Assembly (NCBI GenBank): GCA_963703555.1
Contig: CAVPEV010000049.1
Location: forward strand, 1 to 39,080
DNA: 39,080 nucleotides
Reading direction: 5' to 3'
Origin: CAVPEV01 sp963703555
GTDB lineage: Bacteria; Actinomycetota; Actinomycetes; Actinomycetales; Cellulomonadaceae
Shown: in pieces, positions 7,363-15,126 of the stretch
How the letters are laid out: each line of letters opens with the position of its first letter
Position numbering within the stretch: position 1 is the first letter of the stretch
Position numbers and translations under genes: made by a program
The notes under the pieces: model-generated
Database searches by the model: none
What the model saw: only the letters and a program-made list of their open reading frames with translations
What the model was told of the DNA's origin: nothing

Positions 7363-8726
7363 GCTCTCGATCCCTCGGTCGGGTGGGCTGGGGTGGGTCG
7401 GCTGGTGGGGCCGGAGGACGAGGTGGCGAGCCCGGACGACGGGCGGCCCGTCGGGCCGTACGTCGTCGCGAGCTCGCGGAAGCGGTCGACGGCCGCGGTC
7501 GCCTCGCGCCGCAGCTGCCCGTCGGAGCCGGGAGCGAGCCGGTAGAGGCCCAGCGGCTCGAGGTACTGCGCGGCCGGACCGGTGCCCGTGCGGTAGGACC
7601 AGTCGAGCAGGTCGAACAGCGGGAACCACGTGTAGCCGACGACGGGCAGGCCGCCGGCGCGCAGCTCGACGATGCGGCCGACGGACTCCTCGAGCCACAA
7701 GATGTGCGATGCGGCGTCGCCCCGGCTGCTCGTCTCGGTGAGGAACACCGGCCGGCCGTACCGCTGGTGGAACCGTCGCAGCACCTCCCCCAGGCCGTCC
7801 GCGCCGCTCAGCCCGCGGGCGGGCGCCTCGCGGCTGACGTCGTGCTCGACCACGCCGGTGGACAGGTGCGGGTAGAAGTTGACGCCCATCACGTCCGGGG
7901 CGGCCGGGTTGGTGCGGTGCCACTCGAGCGCCGCGTCGGTCGCGCCGTGCTGCTGCAGGAACGGCAGCAGCAGGTGGTCGTCGCCCACCAGCCCGCACAC
8001 CAGGTCCTCGATCAGCAGGTCGCGCTGCGCGCGCAGCCGGCTGGCCTCGGCCACCTGGTCGGGCGCGTCGTCGGGCAACTCGTAGCGGAACGCGGCCTCG
8101 ACGTGCACGAACGTCGGCGCCGCGACTGCCGCCGCCACCGCCTGCTGGGTGAGTACCACGCCGCGCGCCACCGCCGTCGCCACCTTGGTCCAGCCGTCCG
8201 GGCCGGTCAGGTACGGCGGCCAGGCTGCCGTCTCCCCGCACCACTCGGCGTTGACCGTCGGCTCGTTGGCCGGGGAGTAGGCGTGCAGCCGGTCGGCGTA
8301 CCGGGAGGCGACCGCATGGGCGTAGGCGGCCACCCGCTGGGGGTACGACGCGTTGATCGCGCCGTTGTCCAGCCACAGCGGCGTGCCGTAGTGCACCAGG
8401 TCGACGACCGGCAGCAGCCCGCGCTCGAGCAGGTGGTCCACCACCGGGTCCAGCCAGTCCCAGTCGAACCGGCCCGGCTCGGGCTCCACCCGGTACCACG
8501 GGACGCCGTACCGGATCGCGTCCGCGCCGCTGCCCGCCGCCAGGTCGACGTCCGCGCGCCACTGCCGGTAGTGGTCTGTCAGCTCGTACTCGTCGAGCGC
8601 CCGGTGCCCGGGCCGGACCTGCGGCACGAAGGTGTCCTCGATGCCGACGGCGAAGTGCAGGGCTCCGTCGTCGAACGCCTGGCCCGCTCCACGCGGCTCG
8701 GCCGCACCCGCCCCCGCCGCGCTCAC
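7359..8726 (-). CDS. GH1-like family glycoside hydrolase
   Basis: This 455-residue protein belongs to the family-1-like (beta/alpha)8 hydrolases. The acid/base Glu155 is in AYSPANEPTVN and the nucleophile Glu331 is in VFLTETSSRGDA. The barrel start RYGVPWYRVEPEPGRFDWDWLD is typical. The GTG start at 8726 overlaps the stop of the permease gene as GTGA. There is no signal peptide. Its place between an ABC permease and a GH51 enzyme suggests it trims a beta-linked sugar from arabinose-containing oligosaccharides, but the exact substrate is not readable. The last ~25 residues are Pro/Ser/Thr-rich and probably disordered. Confidence 0.82.
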   Translation of the reverse strand: MSAAGAGAAEPRGAGQAFDDGALHFAVGIEDTFVPQVRPGHRALDEYELTDHYRQWRADVDLAAGSGADAIRYGVPWYRVEPEPGRFDWDWLDPVVDHLLERGLLPVVDLVHYGTPLWLDNGAINASYPQRVAAYAHAVASRYADRLHAYSPANEPTVNAEWCGETAAWPPYLTGPDGWTKVATAVARGVVLTQQAVAAAVAAPTFVHVEAAFRYELPDDAPDQVAEASRLRAQRDLLIEDLVCGLVGDDHLLLPFLQQHGATDAALEWHRTNPAAPDVMGVNFYPHLSTGVVEHDVSREAPARGLSGADGLGEVLRRFHQRYGRPVFLTETSSRGDAASHILWLEESVGRIVELRAGGLPVVGYTWFPLFDLLDWSYRTGTGPAAQYLEPLGLYRLAPGSDGQLRREATAAVDRFRELATTYGPTGRPSSGLATSSSGPTSRPTPAHPTEGSRA

Positions 8727-9622
8727 TTGAGCCCCGTCGTCGCGATGCCCTCGATGAACCGGCGCTGCACCACCACGAACGCCAGCAGCATCGGCGCCAT
8801 CGCCATCGTCGCGCCCGCCATCAGCAGGCCGTACTCCACCACGTGCTGGCCCATGAACATCGCCAGGCCGGCGGGCAGGGTCTGCATCGCCGTGTCGGTG
8901 GTCAGCACCAGGGGCCACAGCAGGTCGTTCCAGTTGAACATCAGGTGGAACAGGCCCAGCGTCAGCAGCGCCGGCATGGCCAGCGGCAGCACGATCCGGG
9001 AGTAGATGCGGAACTCCCCCGCGCCGTCGATCCGCGCGGCCTCGCTCATGTCCTGCGGGATGCCGAGGAAGAACTGCCGCATGAAGAAGATGCCGAACGC
9101 GTTCGTCGCCCTGGGGATGATCAGCCCGGCGAACGTGTTCACCAGGTGCAGGTCGCTGAGCAGCTGGTAGATCGGGACCAGGGTGACCTGCCCCGGAACC
9201 ATGAGGAACACCAGCACCGCCAGGAACAGCAGCCGCTTGCCGGGGAACTCCAGGCGGGCCAGCGCATATCCCGTCATGGAGTCGAAGAATAGCGAGAACA
9301 ACGTGACGGCACCGGCGAACAGCACCGTGTTGCCGAACTGCCGCAGGAAGGGGATCTGCTTGAACACCTCGGAGTAGTTGGTCCACGTCACGTGCGTGGG
9401 CCACAGCTGCCCGGGGTGGGCCAGGATGTCGTGCTCCGGCTTGACGGAGCTGAGCAGCATCCAAATCACCGGCAGCAGCACCGCGAAGGCCGCGAGCGCC
9501 AGCGACACGTAGAGCAGCACGCGCAGGGCGGCACCGGACAGGCCGGGCCGGCGCTGGGCCACGGCGCCTGCGCTCGGCTCAGGCGCGGCGATAGCGGGTG
9601 CGTCCAGAGAGACGTCGGTCAT
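8723..9622 (-). CDS. Carbohydrate ABC transporter permease (MalG type)
   Basis: This 299-residue inner-membrane permease of a CUT1-type sugar importer has six hydrophobic segments, starting with LLYVSLALAAFAVLLPVIWM. The cytoplasmic EAA loop, EAARIDGAG...IVLPLAMPAL, is where the ATPase docks. The ATG at 9622 overlaps the stop of the previous permease by one base (TGATG). No ATPase gene is present. In many actinobacteria a shared MsiK-type ATPase serves several such importers, so a remote partner is inferred. Confidence 0.93.
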   Translation of the reverse strand: MTDVSLDAPAIAAPEPSAGAVAQRRPGLSGAALRVLLYVSLALAAFAVLLPVIWMLLSSVKPEHDILAHPGQLWPTHVTWTNYSEVFKQIPFLRQFGNTVLFAGAVTLFSLFFDSMTGYALARLEFPGKRLLFLAVLVFLMVPGQVTLVPIYQLLSDLHLVNTFAGLIIPRATNAFGIFFMRQFFLGIPQDMSEAARIDGAGEFRIYSRIVLPLAMPALLTLGLFHLMFNWNDLLWPLVLTTDTAMQTLPAGLAMFMGQHVVEYGLLMAGATMAMAPMLLAFVVVQRRFIEGIATTGLK

Positions 9623-10566
9623 CAGTAGGTCACCTCCCGCCGGGAGAAGAAGGCGTTCTGCGCGACGCTGACCACCAGCACGATCACCAGCAGCACCGAG
9701 GACACCGCCGACGCGTAGCCGAACTGGAAGTCCTGGAAGCCCTTGCGGTAGATCAGGTAGACGAGCGTCTCGCTCTGGAAGAAGGGGCCGCCGCGCGTCA
9801 TCACGTACACCTGGTCGAAGGCCTGAAGCGAGGCGATGGCCGCGATGACGAAGACGAAGGCGGACGTGTTGGCCAGCAGCGGCCAGGTGATGCTGCGGAA
9901 CTTCTGCCACGGGCGGGCACCGTCCACCTCGGCCGCCTCGTACAGCTCCTTGGGGATGGTCGCGAGGCCAGCCAGGTACATCACCATGTAGAACCCGACA
10001 TTTTTCCAGACGCCGACCACCATCACGTAGATCAGGGCCAGGTGCGGGTCCGCGGTGCCGTTGCCGAACGAGATGCCGAGCGGCCCCAGCCAGTGCGGCA
10101 GCACGCCGATGTTCGGGTCGAACAGGAAGTCCCAGGCGATGGACATCACGCCGAGAGACAGCACCGCGGGGACGAAGATCGCCGCGCGGAAGAACGACCG
10201 GCCGGCCAGGCGCCGGTTGAGCATCACGGCGAACAGGACCGCCAGCCCGACGGTGACCGGGGTGACGACGACGGCATACAGCAGCGTCCGCCACAGGTCG
10301 CCGCGGAACACGGAGTCCTGCAGCAGCGCCTGGTAGTTGCCGAGGCCGACGAAGGTGTCGGTGCCGAACTGCGAGCTGTCGAAGAACGACAGCCGCAGCG
10401 AGGAGACGAGGGGCCAGGCCATGAACACACCAAGCACGACGACGGACGGTGCGATGAACCCGTACGCGCGCAGCGCCTGCCGCCGCCGCAGCCCGCCGCG
10501 CCGACCCGCCGGGGCGGGGTCCGCAGTCCCGGCCCGGACCGGGTGCTGACCGATCAACGACGCCAT
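9622..10566 (-). CDS. Carbohydrate ABC transporter permease (MalF type)
   Basis: This 314-residue permease is the first of the pair. After a basic cytoplasmic N-terminus come six membrane segments (first YGFIAPSVVVLGVFMAWPLV) and an EAA loop, YEAAEVDGARPWQKFRSITWP. GLGNYQALLQD is the periplasmic-side motif often seen in MalF/UgpA relatives. The ATG at 10566 has AAGGAG nine bases upstream. A strong hairpin separates it from the binding-protein gene, so expression is probably lower than that of the binding protein. Confidence 0.93.
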   Translation of the reverse strand: MASLIGQHPVRAGTADPAPAGRRGGLRRRQALRAYGFIAPSVVVLGVFMAWPLVSSLRLSFFDSSQFGTDTFVGLGNYQALLQDSVFRGDLWRTLLYAVVVTPVTVGLAVLFAVMLNRRLAGRSFFRAAIFVPAVLSLGVMSIAWDFLFDPNIGVLPHWLGPLGISFGNGTADPHLALIYVMVVGVWKNVGFYMVMYLAGLATIPKELYEAAEVDGARPWQKFRSITWPLLANTSAFVFVIAAIASLQAFDQVYVMTRGGPFFQSETLVYLIYRKGFQDFQFGYASAVSSVLLVIVLVVSVAQNAFFSRREVTY

Positions 10567-10623
10567 CGCAGATGCTCCTTGGGACCCGTAGACGAGGTGG
10601 ACGAGAGTGGGGTGACGGACGGT

Positions 10624-10658
10624 CCTCGTGGGGGCCGCAAGGGGCGGCCCCCACGAGG
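10624..10658 (-). terminator. Intra-operon hairpin after the binding-protein gene
   Basis: CCTCGTGGGGGCCGC (10624-10638) and GCGGCCCCCACGAGG (10644-10658) are perfect complements, giving a 15-bp stem with a five-base loop. It sits 10 bases after the stop of the binding-protein gene and before the permease ribosome site. Such hairpins in sugar ABC operons typically act as partial terminators or 3' stabilisers that give an excess of binding protein. No U tract follows on the transcribed strand. Confidence 0.85.
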
Positions 10659-10668
10659 TGCGCGTCAG

Positions 10669-11976
10669 TCAGCTGTTCTTCTGCAGCAGGGACTTCAGCT
10701 GAGCGGCTGCGGCGTCGAGCGTCGCGTCGACCGAGCCAGGGTCGTTCTCGATCTTCTCCATCGCGGGATCGAACACCTCACTCTGGATCGAGGCGAAGTT
10801 GGGCTGACCCGGTGCCAGGCTCCGCGCGTACTTGGCGTACTTGGAGAACATCGCCACGTCAGGGTTCGAGGCGAGGGCCGAGTCAGGGACGTTGTTGGTC
10901 ACCGGCGGGAAGCCCGTGTTCAGCCCGAGGTACGTCTGCGAGTCCACGGTTGTCCAGTACTTGTAGAACTGGGTCGCCGCGTCGGTCTTCGCCTTGTCGG
11001 CCTTGGCGCTCAGCGCCAGGCTCGTCGTGTTGCCGAGCGTGATCTGCTGACCGTTCGGGCCGGTGGGTACCATGGCCAGGCCGTAGTCGATCCCGGCCTG
11101 CTTGTACCCGGTGGTGGCCCACGGGCCGTTGACCTCCATCGCGGCCGTGCCGGCGGAGAACAGCTTGTCGGCGTCCGCACCGGACAGGCCCACCGGGGAG
11201 ATGCGGTCGTTGGCCACCAGGCCGGCCCACTGGGAGGCGACCTTCTTGGTGGCGTCGTTGTTCAGCAGTACCGTGCTGCCGTCTTCGGACGCGATGCCGC
11301 CGCCGTTCTGCCACATCAGGATCGGCAGCACCTCGATGGTGTCGTGCACGCCGAGCGCAATGCCGTACTGGGTCGGCTTGCCGTCGGGACCGGAGCCGCT
11401 GGTCAGCTTCTTGGCGTCGGCGATCCACTCGTCCCACGTCGTCGGCGGCTTGCTCGGGTCGAGCCCGGCGGCGGTGAACTCCTTCTTGTTGTAGTACAGG
11501 AGCGCCGGGGTGTTCTCGATCGGGACGCCGTACACCTTGCCTTTATACTTCCCGGCGTCGACGGCGGGACCGACGAGTGTGGACTGGTCCACACCCCCCG
11601 ACCCGAGCATCGCGTCCAACGGCTGCAGGACGCCCTTGCTCGCGTAGACCGGGATCTGGTTGCTGTCGATGCCGAGCAGGTCGGGACCGTTGCCGGAGCC
11701 GAACGCCGGCACCAGCTTCTGGTACAGCACGTCCCACGGCGTGATCTGCATGGTGACGTGGACCTTCGACTGCGACGAGTTGAACCCGTCGACGATGTGC
11801 TCCACCGCCGGCCGGTCCGGTCCCGTCAGGCCCGTCCAGAACGACAGGTCGACAATTCCCCCGCCTCCGCTGCCGCTGCTCGACGAGGCGGGGCTGCCGC
11901 CGCTGCTACAGCCGGCGAGTGCGATCGCTGCCGCGCCGACCAGCATGGTGGCCACGGCCTTGTGCCGTCCAAACAT
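10669..11976 (-). CDS. ABC transporter sugar-binding lipoprotein
   Basis: This 435-residue extracellular solute-binding protein (family 1) has a lipoprotein signal: MFGRHKAVATMLVGAAAIALAG-C, with lipobox LAGC and Cys23 as the lipidated residue. A Ser/Gly-rich linker follows. The mature part shows IVDLSFWTGLTGPDRPAVEHIVDGFN and NGPDLLGIDSN, typical of CUT1 binding proteins. It is the first gene of the operon, divergent from the LacI regulator, and should capture an arabinose-containing oligosaccharide outside the membrane. The ATG at 11976 is preceded by GAGGAGA. Confidence 0.94.
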   Translation of the reverse strand: MFGRHKAVATMLVGAAAIALAGCSSGGSPASSSSGSGGGGIVDLSFWTGLTGPDRPAVEHIVDGFNSSQSKVHVTMQITPWDVLYQKLVPAFGSGNGPDLLGIDSNQIPVYASKGVLQPLDAMLGSGGVDQSTLVGPAVDAGKYKGKVYGVPIENTPALLYYNKKEFTAAGLDPSKPPTTWDEWIADAKKLTSGSGPDGKPTQYGIALGVHDTIEVLPILMWQNGGGIASEDGSTVLLNNDATKKVASQWAGLVANDRISPVGLSGADADKLFSAGTAAMEVNGPWATTGYKQAGIDYGLAMVPTGPNGQQITLGNTTSLALSAKADKAKTDAATQFYKYWTTVDSQTYLGLNTGFPPVTNNVPDSALASNPDVAMFSKYAKYARSLAPGQPNFASIQSEVFDPAMEKIENDPGSVDATLDAAAAQLKSLLQKNS

Positions 11977-11998
11977 GATCTCTCCTCATCGAGAACCA

Positions 11999-12046
11999 GT
12001 TCCAACGTTGGAACCAATGATGGACTGACCTCCGCGGATAGGTCAA
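11999..12046 (-). promoter_or_regulatory. Promoter of the arabinoside operon with palindromic LacI-type operator
   Basis: GTTCCAACGTTGGAAC (11999-12014) is a perfect 16-bp palindrome with a central CG, the form bound by LacI/GalR dimers. Upstream in the minus direction, TTGACC (12041-12046) and CATCAT (12017-12022) are 18 bases apart and make a plausible -35/-10 pair. The palindrome starts two bases downstream of the -10, so a bound repressor would cover the transcription start. It lies 22 bases before the binding-protein ATG. Confidence 0.8.
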
Positions 12047-12176
12047 CCGCGGCGCAGGTAACGATCTGGTCGCGGTGTGGAGGCCCCGTCGGCGGCTGCG
12101 CGCGCTACGCTCCTCTGACCAGGGGAGAGACAACGCCCACCGCTTCCATGGGCAGGTCGAAGGAGACGGATCAGCG

Positions 12177-13289
12177 ATGGCAGCCAGCGTGAAGGACGTC
12201 GCCGCTCGCGCCGGCGTGTCGCCCAAGACCGTTTCCAACGTTGTCCACGGTCGGCCGAAGGTGGCCCCGGAGACCCGGTTACGCGTGCAGGCCGCGATGG
12301 CCGAGCTGGCCTACCAGCCGAACCTCACCGCCCGGTCGCTGCGCTCCGGGCGCAGCAGCCTGCTGACGCTGGCTATCCCCAACATCGCCGCCCCCTACTT
12401 CGCGGAGCTGGCGCACCTGGTGATCGAGGCCGCGGCCGCGCACGCCTACACCGTGCTGATCGAGGAGACCGAGGGCCTGCGCGCACGCGAGGTCGAGGTG
12501 CTGAACGGCGTCCCGCCGCGGCTCTCGGACGGCACCGTGATCAGCCCCCTGGCACTGAACGCCGACGACGTGCGGGACGCCGTCCCGCGGGGTCCGATCG
12601 TGCTGCTCGGCGAGCGGATCGGCGGCGGTCCCGCCGACCACGTCGCGGTGGACAACGAGGTGGTCGCACGGGACGCCACCACGCACGTCGTCAGCCTCGG
12701 CCGGCGCCGCGTCGCGGCCGTCGGCTACCAGGACGACCCGCTGGCCGGCACCTCGCAGCTGCGGTACCGCGGCTTCTGCGCAGCCCTGGCCGATGCGGGG
12801 CTCGAGGTCCCGGACCCCGTCGCGGTCGAGGCCTACCGCTGGTCCGACGGCGCCGCGGCGGTGGACGCGCTGCTGCAGCGCGAGTCGGTGCCGGACGCAC
12901 TCGTGTGCTTCAACGACGAGATGGCAATCGGCGCCATGCGTCGGCTGGCCGAGCTGGGCTACTCCGTGCCGCGGGACGTCGCGGTGATCGGCGTCGACGA
13001 CATCCCGGAGGCCCGCCACATGATTCCGTCGCTGTCCACCGTCGCCCCGGACAAGGGCCTGCTCGCGGCCACCGTGGTGGACCGGCTGATCGAGCGGATC
13101 GACGGTGCGGCCGAGGGGCCGCGCGACGTCGTGATCCCGCACCGCCTCGTCGTCCGGGAGAGCACCCGAGGCCGTCGGCCGCGGTCGCGCTGGGATGCCC
13201 CGCTGGAGAGGTCCCAGCCGCGCCCCGCTGGCGAGCGCCCGGCGGGCGCCCCGCGAGGCGAGCCGGACGGACGTAGCCTCCGAGCATGA
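12177..13289 (+). CDS. LacI-family transcriptional regulator
   Basis: This 370-residue repressor has the N-terminal helix-turn-helix VKDVAARAGVSPKTVSNVVHG, a hinge (NLTARSLRSGRS), and a periplasmic-binding-protein-like effector domain with the ending typical of the family, VAVIGVDDIPEARHMIPSLSTV. The ATG at 12177 is chosen because MAASVKDVAARAGVS is the usual start; an in-frame ATG 34 codons upstream would add an atypical basic leader. AAGGAG lies 12 bases upstream. It is divergent from the arabinoside operon and presumably represses it through the palindrome at 11999-12014. The C-terminal ~35 residues are Arg/Pro-rich. Confidence 0.93.
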   Translation: MAASVKDVAARAGVSPKTVSNVVHGRPKVAPETRLRVQAAMAELAYQPNLTARSLRSGRSSLLTLAIPNIAAPYFAELAHLVIEAAAAHAYTVLIEETEGLRAREVEVLNGVPPRLSDGTVISPLALNADDVRDAVPRGPIVLLGERIGGGPADHVAVDNEVVARDATTHVVSLGRRRVAAVGYQDDPLAGTSQLRYRGFCAALADAGLEVPDPVAVEAYRWSDGAAAVDALLQRESVPDALVCFNDEMAIGAMRRLAELGYSVPRDVAVIGVDDIPEARHMIPSLSTVAPDKGLLAATVVDRLIERIDGAAEGPRDVVIPHRLVVRESTRGRRPRSRWDAPLERSQPRPAGERPAGAPRGEPDGRSLRA

Positions 13290-13465
13290 CGCGGATCGCG
13301 TCCTCGGCCCTGCCGGCCGTGCTGCTGGTGGCCGGACGCATCTCCGGCACATCCCCGATCCCGCCGGCGTCCACCACCCCGGCCGGTGGCACGTCGGCAC
13401 CAGCCGCGACCTCGGCCGCGCCGGGCCCAGCCTGCACCGCCGACTACACCGTAGGTCTCGGGTGA
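13286..13465 (+). pseudogene. Truncated exported-protein N-terminus
   Basis: A 59-residue ORF starts at an ATG overlapping the lacI stop (ATGA). It has a signal-peptide-like start (MTRIASSALPAVLLVAG) followed by a long Ala/Pro/Ser/Thr linker, as in secreted actinobacterial lipoproteins. A lipobox cysteine would be expected after LLVAG, but the residue is Arg (CGC, one change from TGC). The ORF then runs into unrelated nuclease sequence and stops. I read it as the 5' stub of a lost secreted protein, though a small secreted peptide is not excluded. Confidence 0.5.
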
Positions 13466-14595
13466 TCGAGGCGCCGGTCGGCGACGGCGAGCCGTTGTTC
13501 CGCCCATTCTGGGCGCACGACCGGGCAGGCGAGAAGCAGGCGATGGTCGACTTCATGACCTACCTGCTGGCGCGCCGGGCGGCGCATCTGGGCATGCACG
13601 TGTATCACTACGCCCCGTACGAGCGTTTCGCGCTGCTGCGGCTGGCGGGCCGGCACGGGGTCGAGGACGAACTGCACGAGCTGCTGCGTGCCGCGGTGCT
13701 GGTCGACCTGTACGCGACGGTCCGCGCGAGCCTGCGCACGGGCGAACGGGCGTACTCCCTGAAGAACGTCGAGCACGTGTATGGCATGGCACACGTGGGG
13801 GACGTCAAGAAGGCCGACCAGTCCATCGTCGAGTACGCGAACGCCTGCGAGCTGCGCGACGCCGGCGACCTGGCGGGCTGGCAGGCCAAGCTCGACCAGA
13901 TCGGTGACTACAACCGCACCGACTGCATCTCGACCCTCCGGCTGCGCGACTGGCTGCTGGCCCGTGGCGCCGAGCTCGGAGTGTCGCCGGAGCCCGCCGC
14001 CGCGGCCGGCGAGGAGGCCGCAGGGCCGGACGAAGAGAGCGACGAGGGCTTCGTCGTCGACCCGCTGGACGTCCCGCTCATGGCGTTCGCGGACCTGCCG
14101 GACGCCCCGCCCGGTCCGCGCACCCCGGAGCGGCAGGCGGCGGCAATGCTGGCGGCGGCGCTGGGGTACCACTGGCGGGAGGCCAAGCCGTTCTGGTGGG
14201 CGCACTACGACCGCCTGTCCGCGGATCCGGCGGCGTGGACCGACAAGCGCTCCACCCTGGTGGCCGACGAGGTCGCGGTGGTCCGGGACTGGCACGTGCC
14301 GGAGCGTGCTCACAAGCAGAAGCGGGTGCTGCAGCTCGTCGGTCGCCTCGAGCCGGACTCGGACCTGCGCCCGGGCACCACGGTCTACCCGCTGTACGAC
14401 CCGCCGGTCCCCGACAACGCGAAGACGACCGAGCGCGGGCTGCGCGGCTGGCGGCCCGGCACCACCACGGTGACCGCCGTCGGCGCCCGCGGCGACGACG
14501 AGCGCGACGTGGTCACCGTCGAGGAGGGCGGCGTCCCCAAGGATGGCGTCGGGCACGACGAGCTGCCGATGGGTCTGGCCCCGAACCCGGGAGGC
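13462..14595 (+). pseudogene. Fragment of a TM0106-type RecB-like nuclease/helicase
   Basis: About 375 residues match the central part of TM0106-family proteins, which normally carry an N-terminal RecB-like nuclease, a middle RNase H-like domain and a C-terminal superfamily 1 helicase. Seen here are FRPFWAHDRAGEKQAM, HVYHYAPYE, LVDLYATVR, a YNRTDCISTLRLRDWLL motif with the conserved Asp, and a linker ending around ELPMGLAPNP. The upstream nuclease and the downstream helicase are absent. The segment abuts an unrelated exported-protein stub on the left and a different reading frame on the right. It is a deletion remnant, and a functional truncated protein is unlikely. Confidence 0.75.
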
Positions 14596-14599
14596 TCGC

Positions 14600-14767
14600 G
14601 TGCCAGTCGACGAGTGGCTGGCCACCTACCCGGCGTCGCCGCGCGCCCGCGCGGAGGCGTACGTCCGGTACGTCACCGAGCGTCACCCCTGGCTGCTGTC
14701 CGAGATCCCTGCCATCACCGATGCCGACCGGCTGACCGCCCTCGCCTCGGGCGCCGAGGGGGCCTAA
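14600..14767 (+). CDS. Small hypothetical protein (55 residues)
   Basis: The GTG at 14600 is preceded by GGGAGG. The product begins VPVDEWLATYPASPRARAEAYVRY, is helical and acidic/basic mixed, and ends at a TAA-containing stop near 14767. I do not recognise it. It overlaps no other gene and follows the RecB-like fragment in another frame, so it could be the stub of a longer lost gene. A 9-bp hairpin 130 bases downstream (14899-14934) could end its transcript. Confidence 0.35.
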   Translation: MPVDEWLATYPASPRARAEAYVRYVTERHPWLLSEIPAITDADRLTALASGAEGA

Positions 14768-15126
14768 CGCTGGACCGGGACCGTGCCGCCCGTGTCCTGC
14801 CCCTCGCGACGAGCGACCTTGCGGGGCGCGGGCGGCACGAACCAGCTCCAGGGTTGTCCGATGGCGGCGTCCGTTGACATCCCGTTGACACGGACGGCGG
14901 AGGCCCTCCCGCGCCATCGAGCGAAAGGGCCTCCGACCTGCACCATCACTTGTAGCGGGGGGACTTCGCCAGTCTGAGGTCCGTCACCGGCGCTCAGTGC
15001 GTTTGCGCTGGTCAACGGCGGGGTTGTGCAGGGCTGCATAGGCATCGCGGATCCGGCTCCCAACAGCGACTCGAGGGGCTTCGGTGTCAACAACCATCGA
15101 AGCAGACGGCCCTGACACTCCTTGAA
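14768..15126. other. Gene-poor stretch before the IS1595 remnant
   Basis: No convincing gene is visible. GGAGGCCCT (14899-14907) and AGGGCCTCC (14926-14934) form a perfect 9-bp stem that could be a terminator. On the minus strand a 37-codon ORF (15097 down to 14984, starting MVVDTEAPRVAVGSRIRDAY) has no good ribosome site and may be the end of a gene cut by IS1595. No tRNA-like cloverleaf was found. Confidence 0.4.

Noticed and set aside
5866..8562. 898-residue minus-strand ORF upstream-extending the GH51 gene
   Set aside because: The upstream part is an out-of-frame Arg/Pro/Gly-rich reading of the GH1-like gene, and the real start is the coupled ATG at 7362.
9598..12192. 864-residue plus-strand ORF across the transporter genes
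   Set aside because: It is antisense to three well-supported genes, with Arg/Val/Gln/His-biased composition typical of shadow frames in high-GC DNA.
13462..14595. RecB-like nuclease as a Cas4-type or defence gene
   Set aside because: It matches the middle of TM0106 proteins, lacks the RecB nuclease and helicase parts, and has no defence neighbours.
14768..15126. tRNA or integrase attachment site beside the debris region
   Set aside because: No cloverleaf, no CCA-type end and no integrase gene were found. The only structure is a simple 9-bp hairpin.
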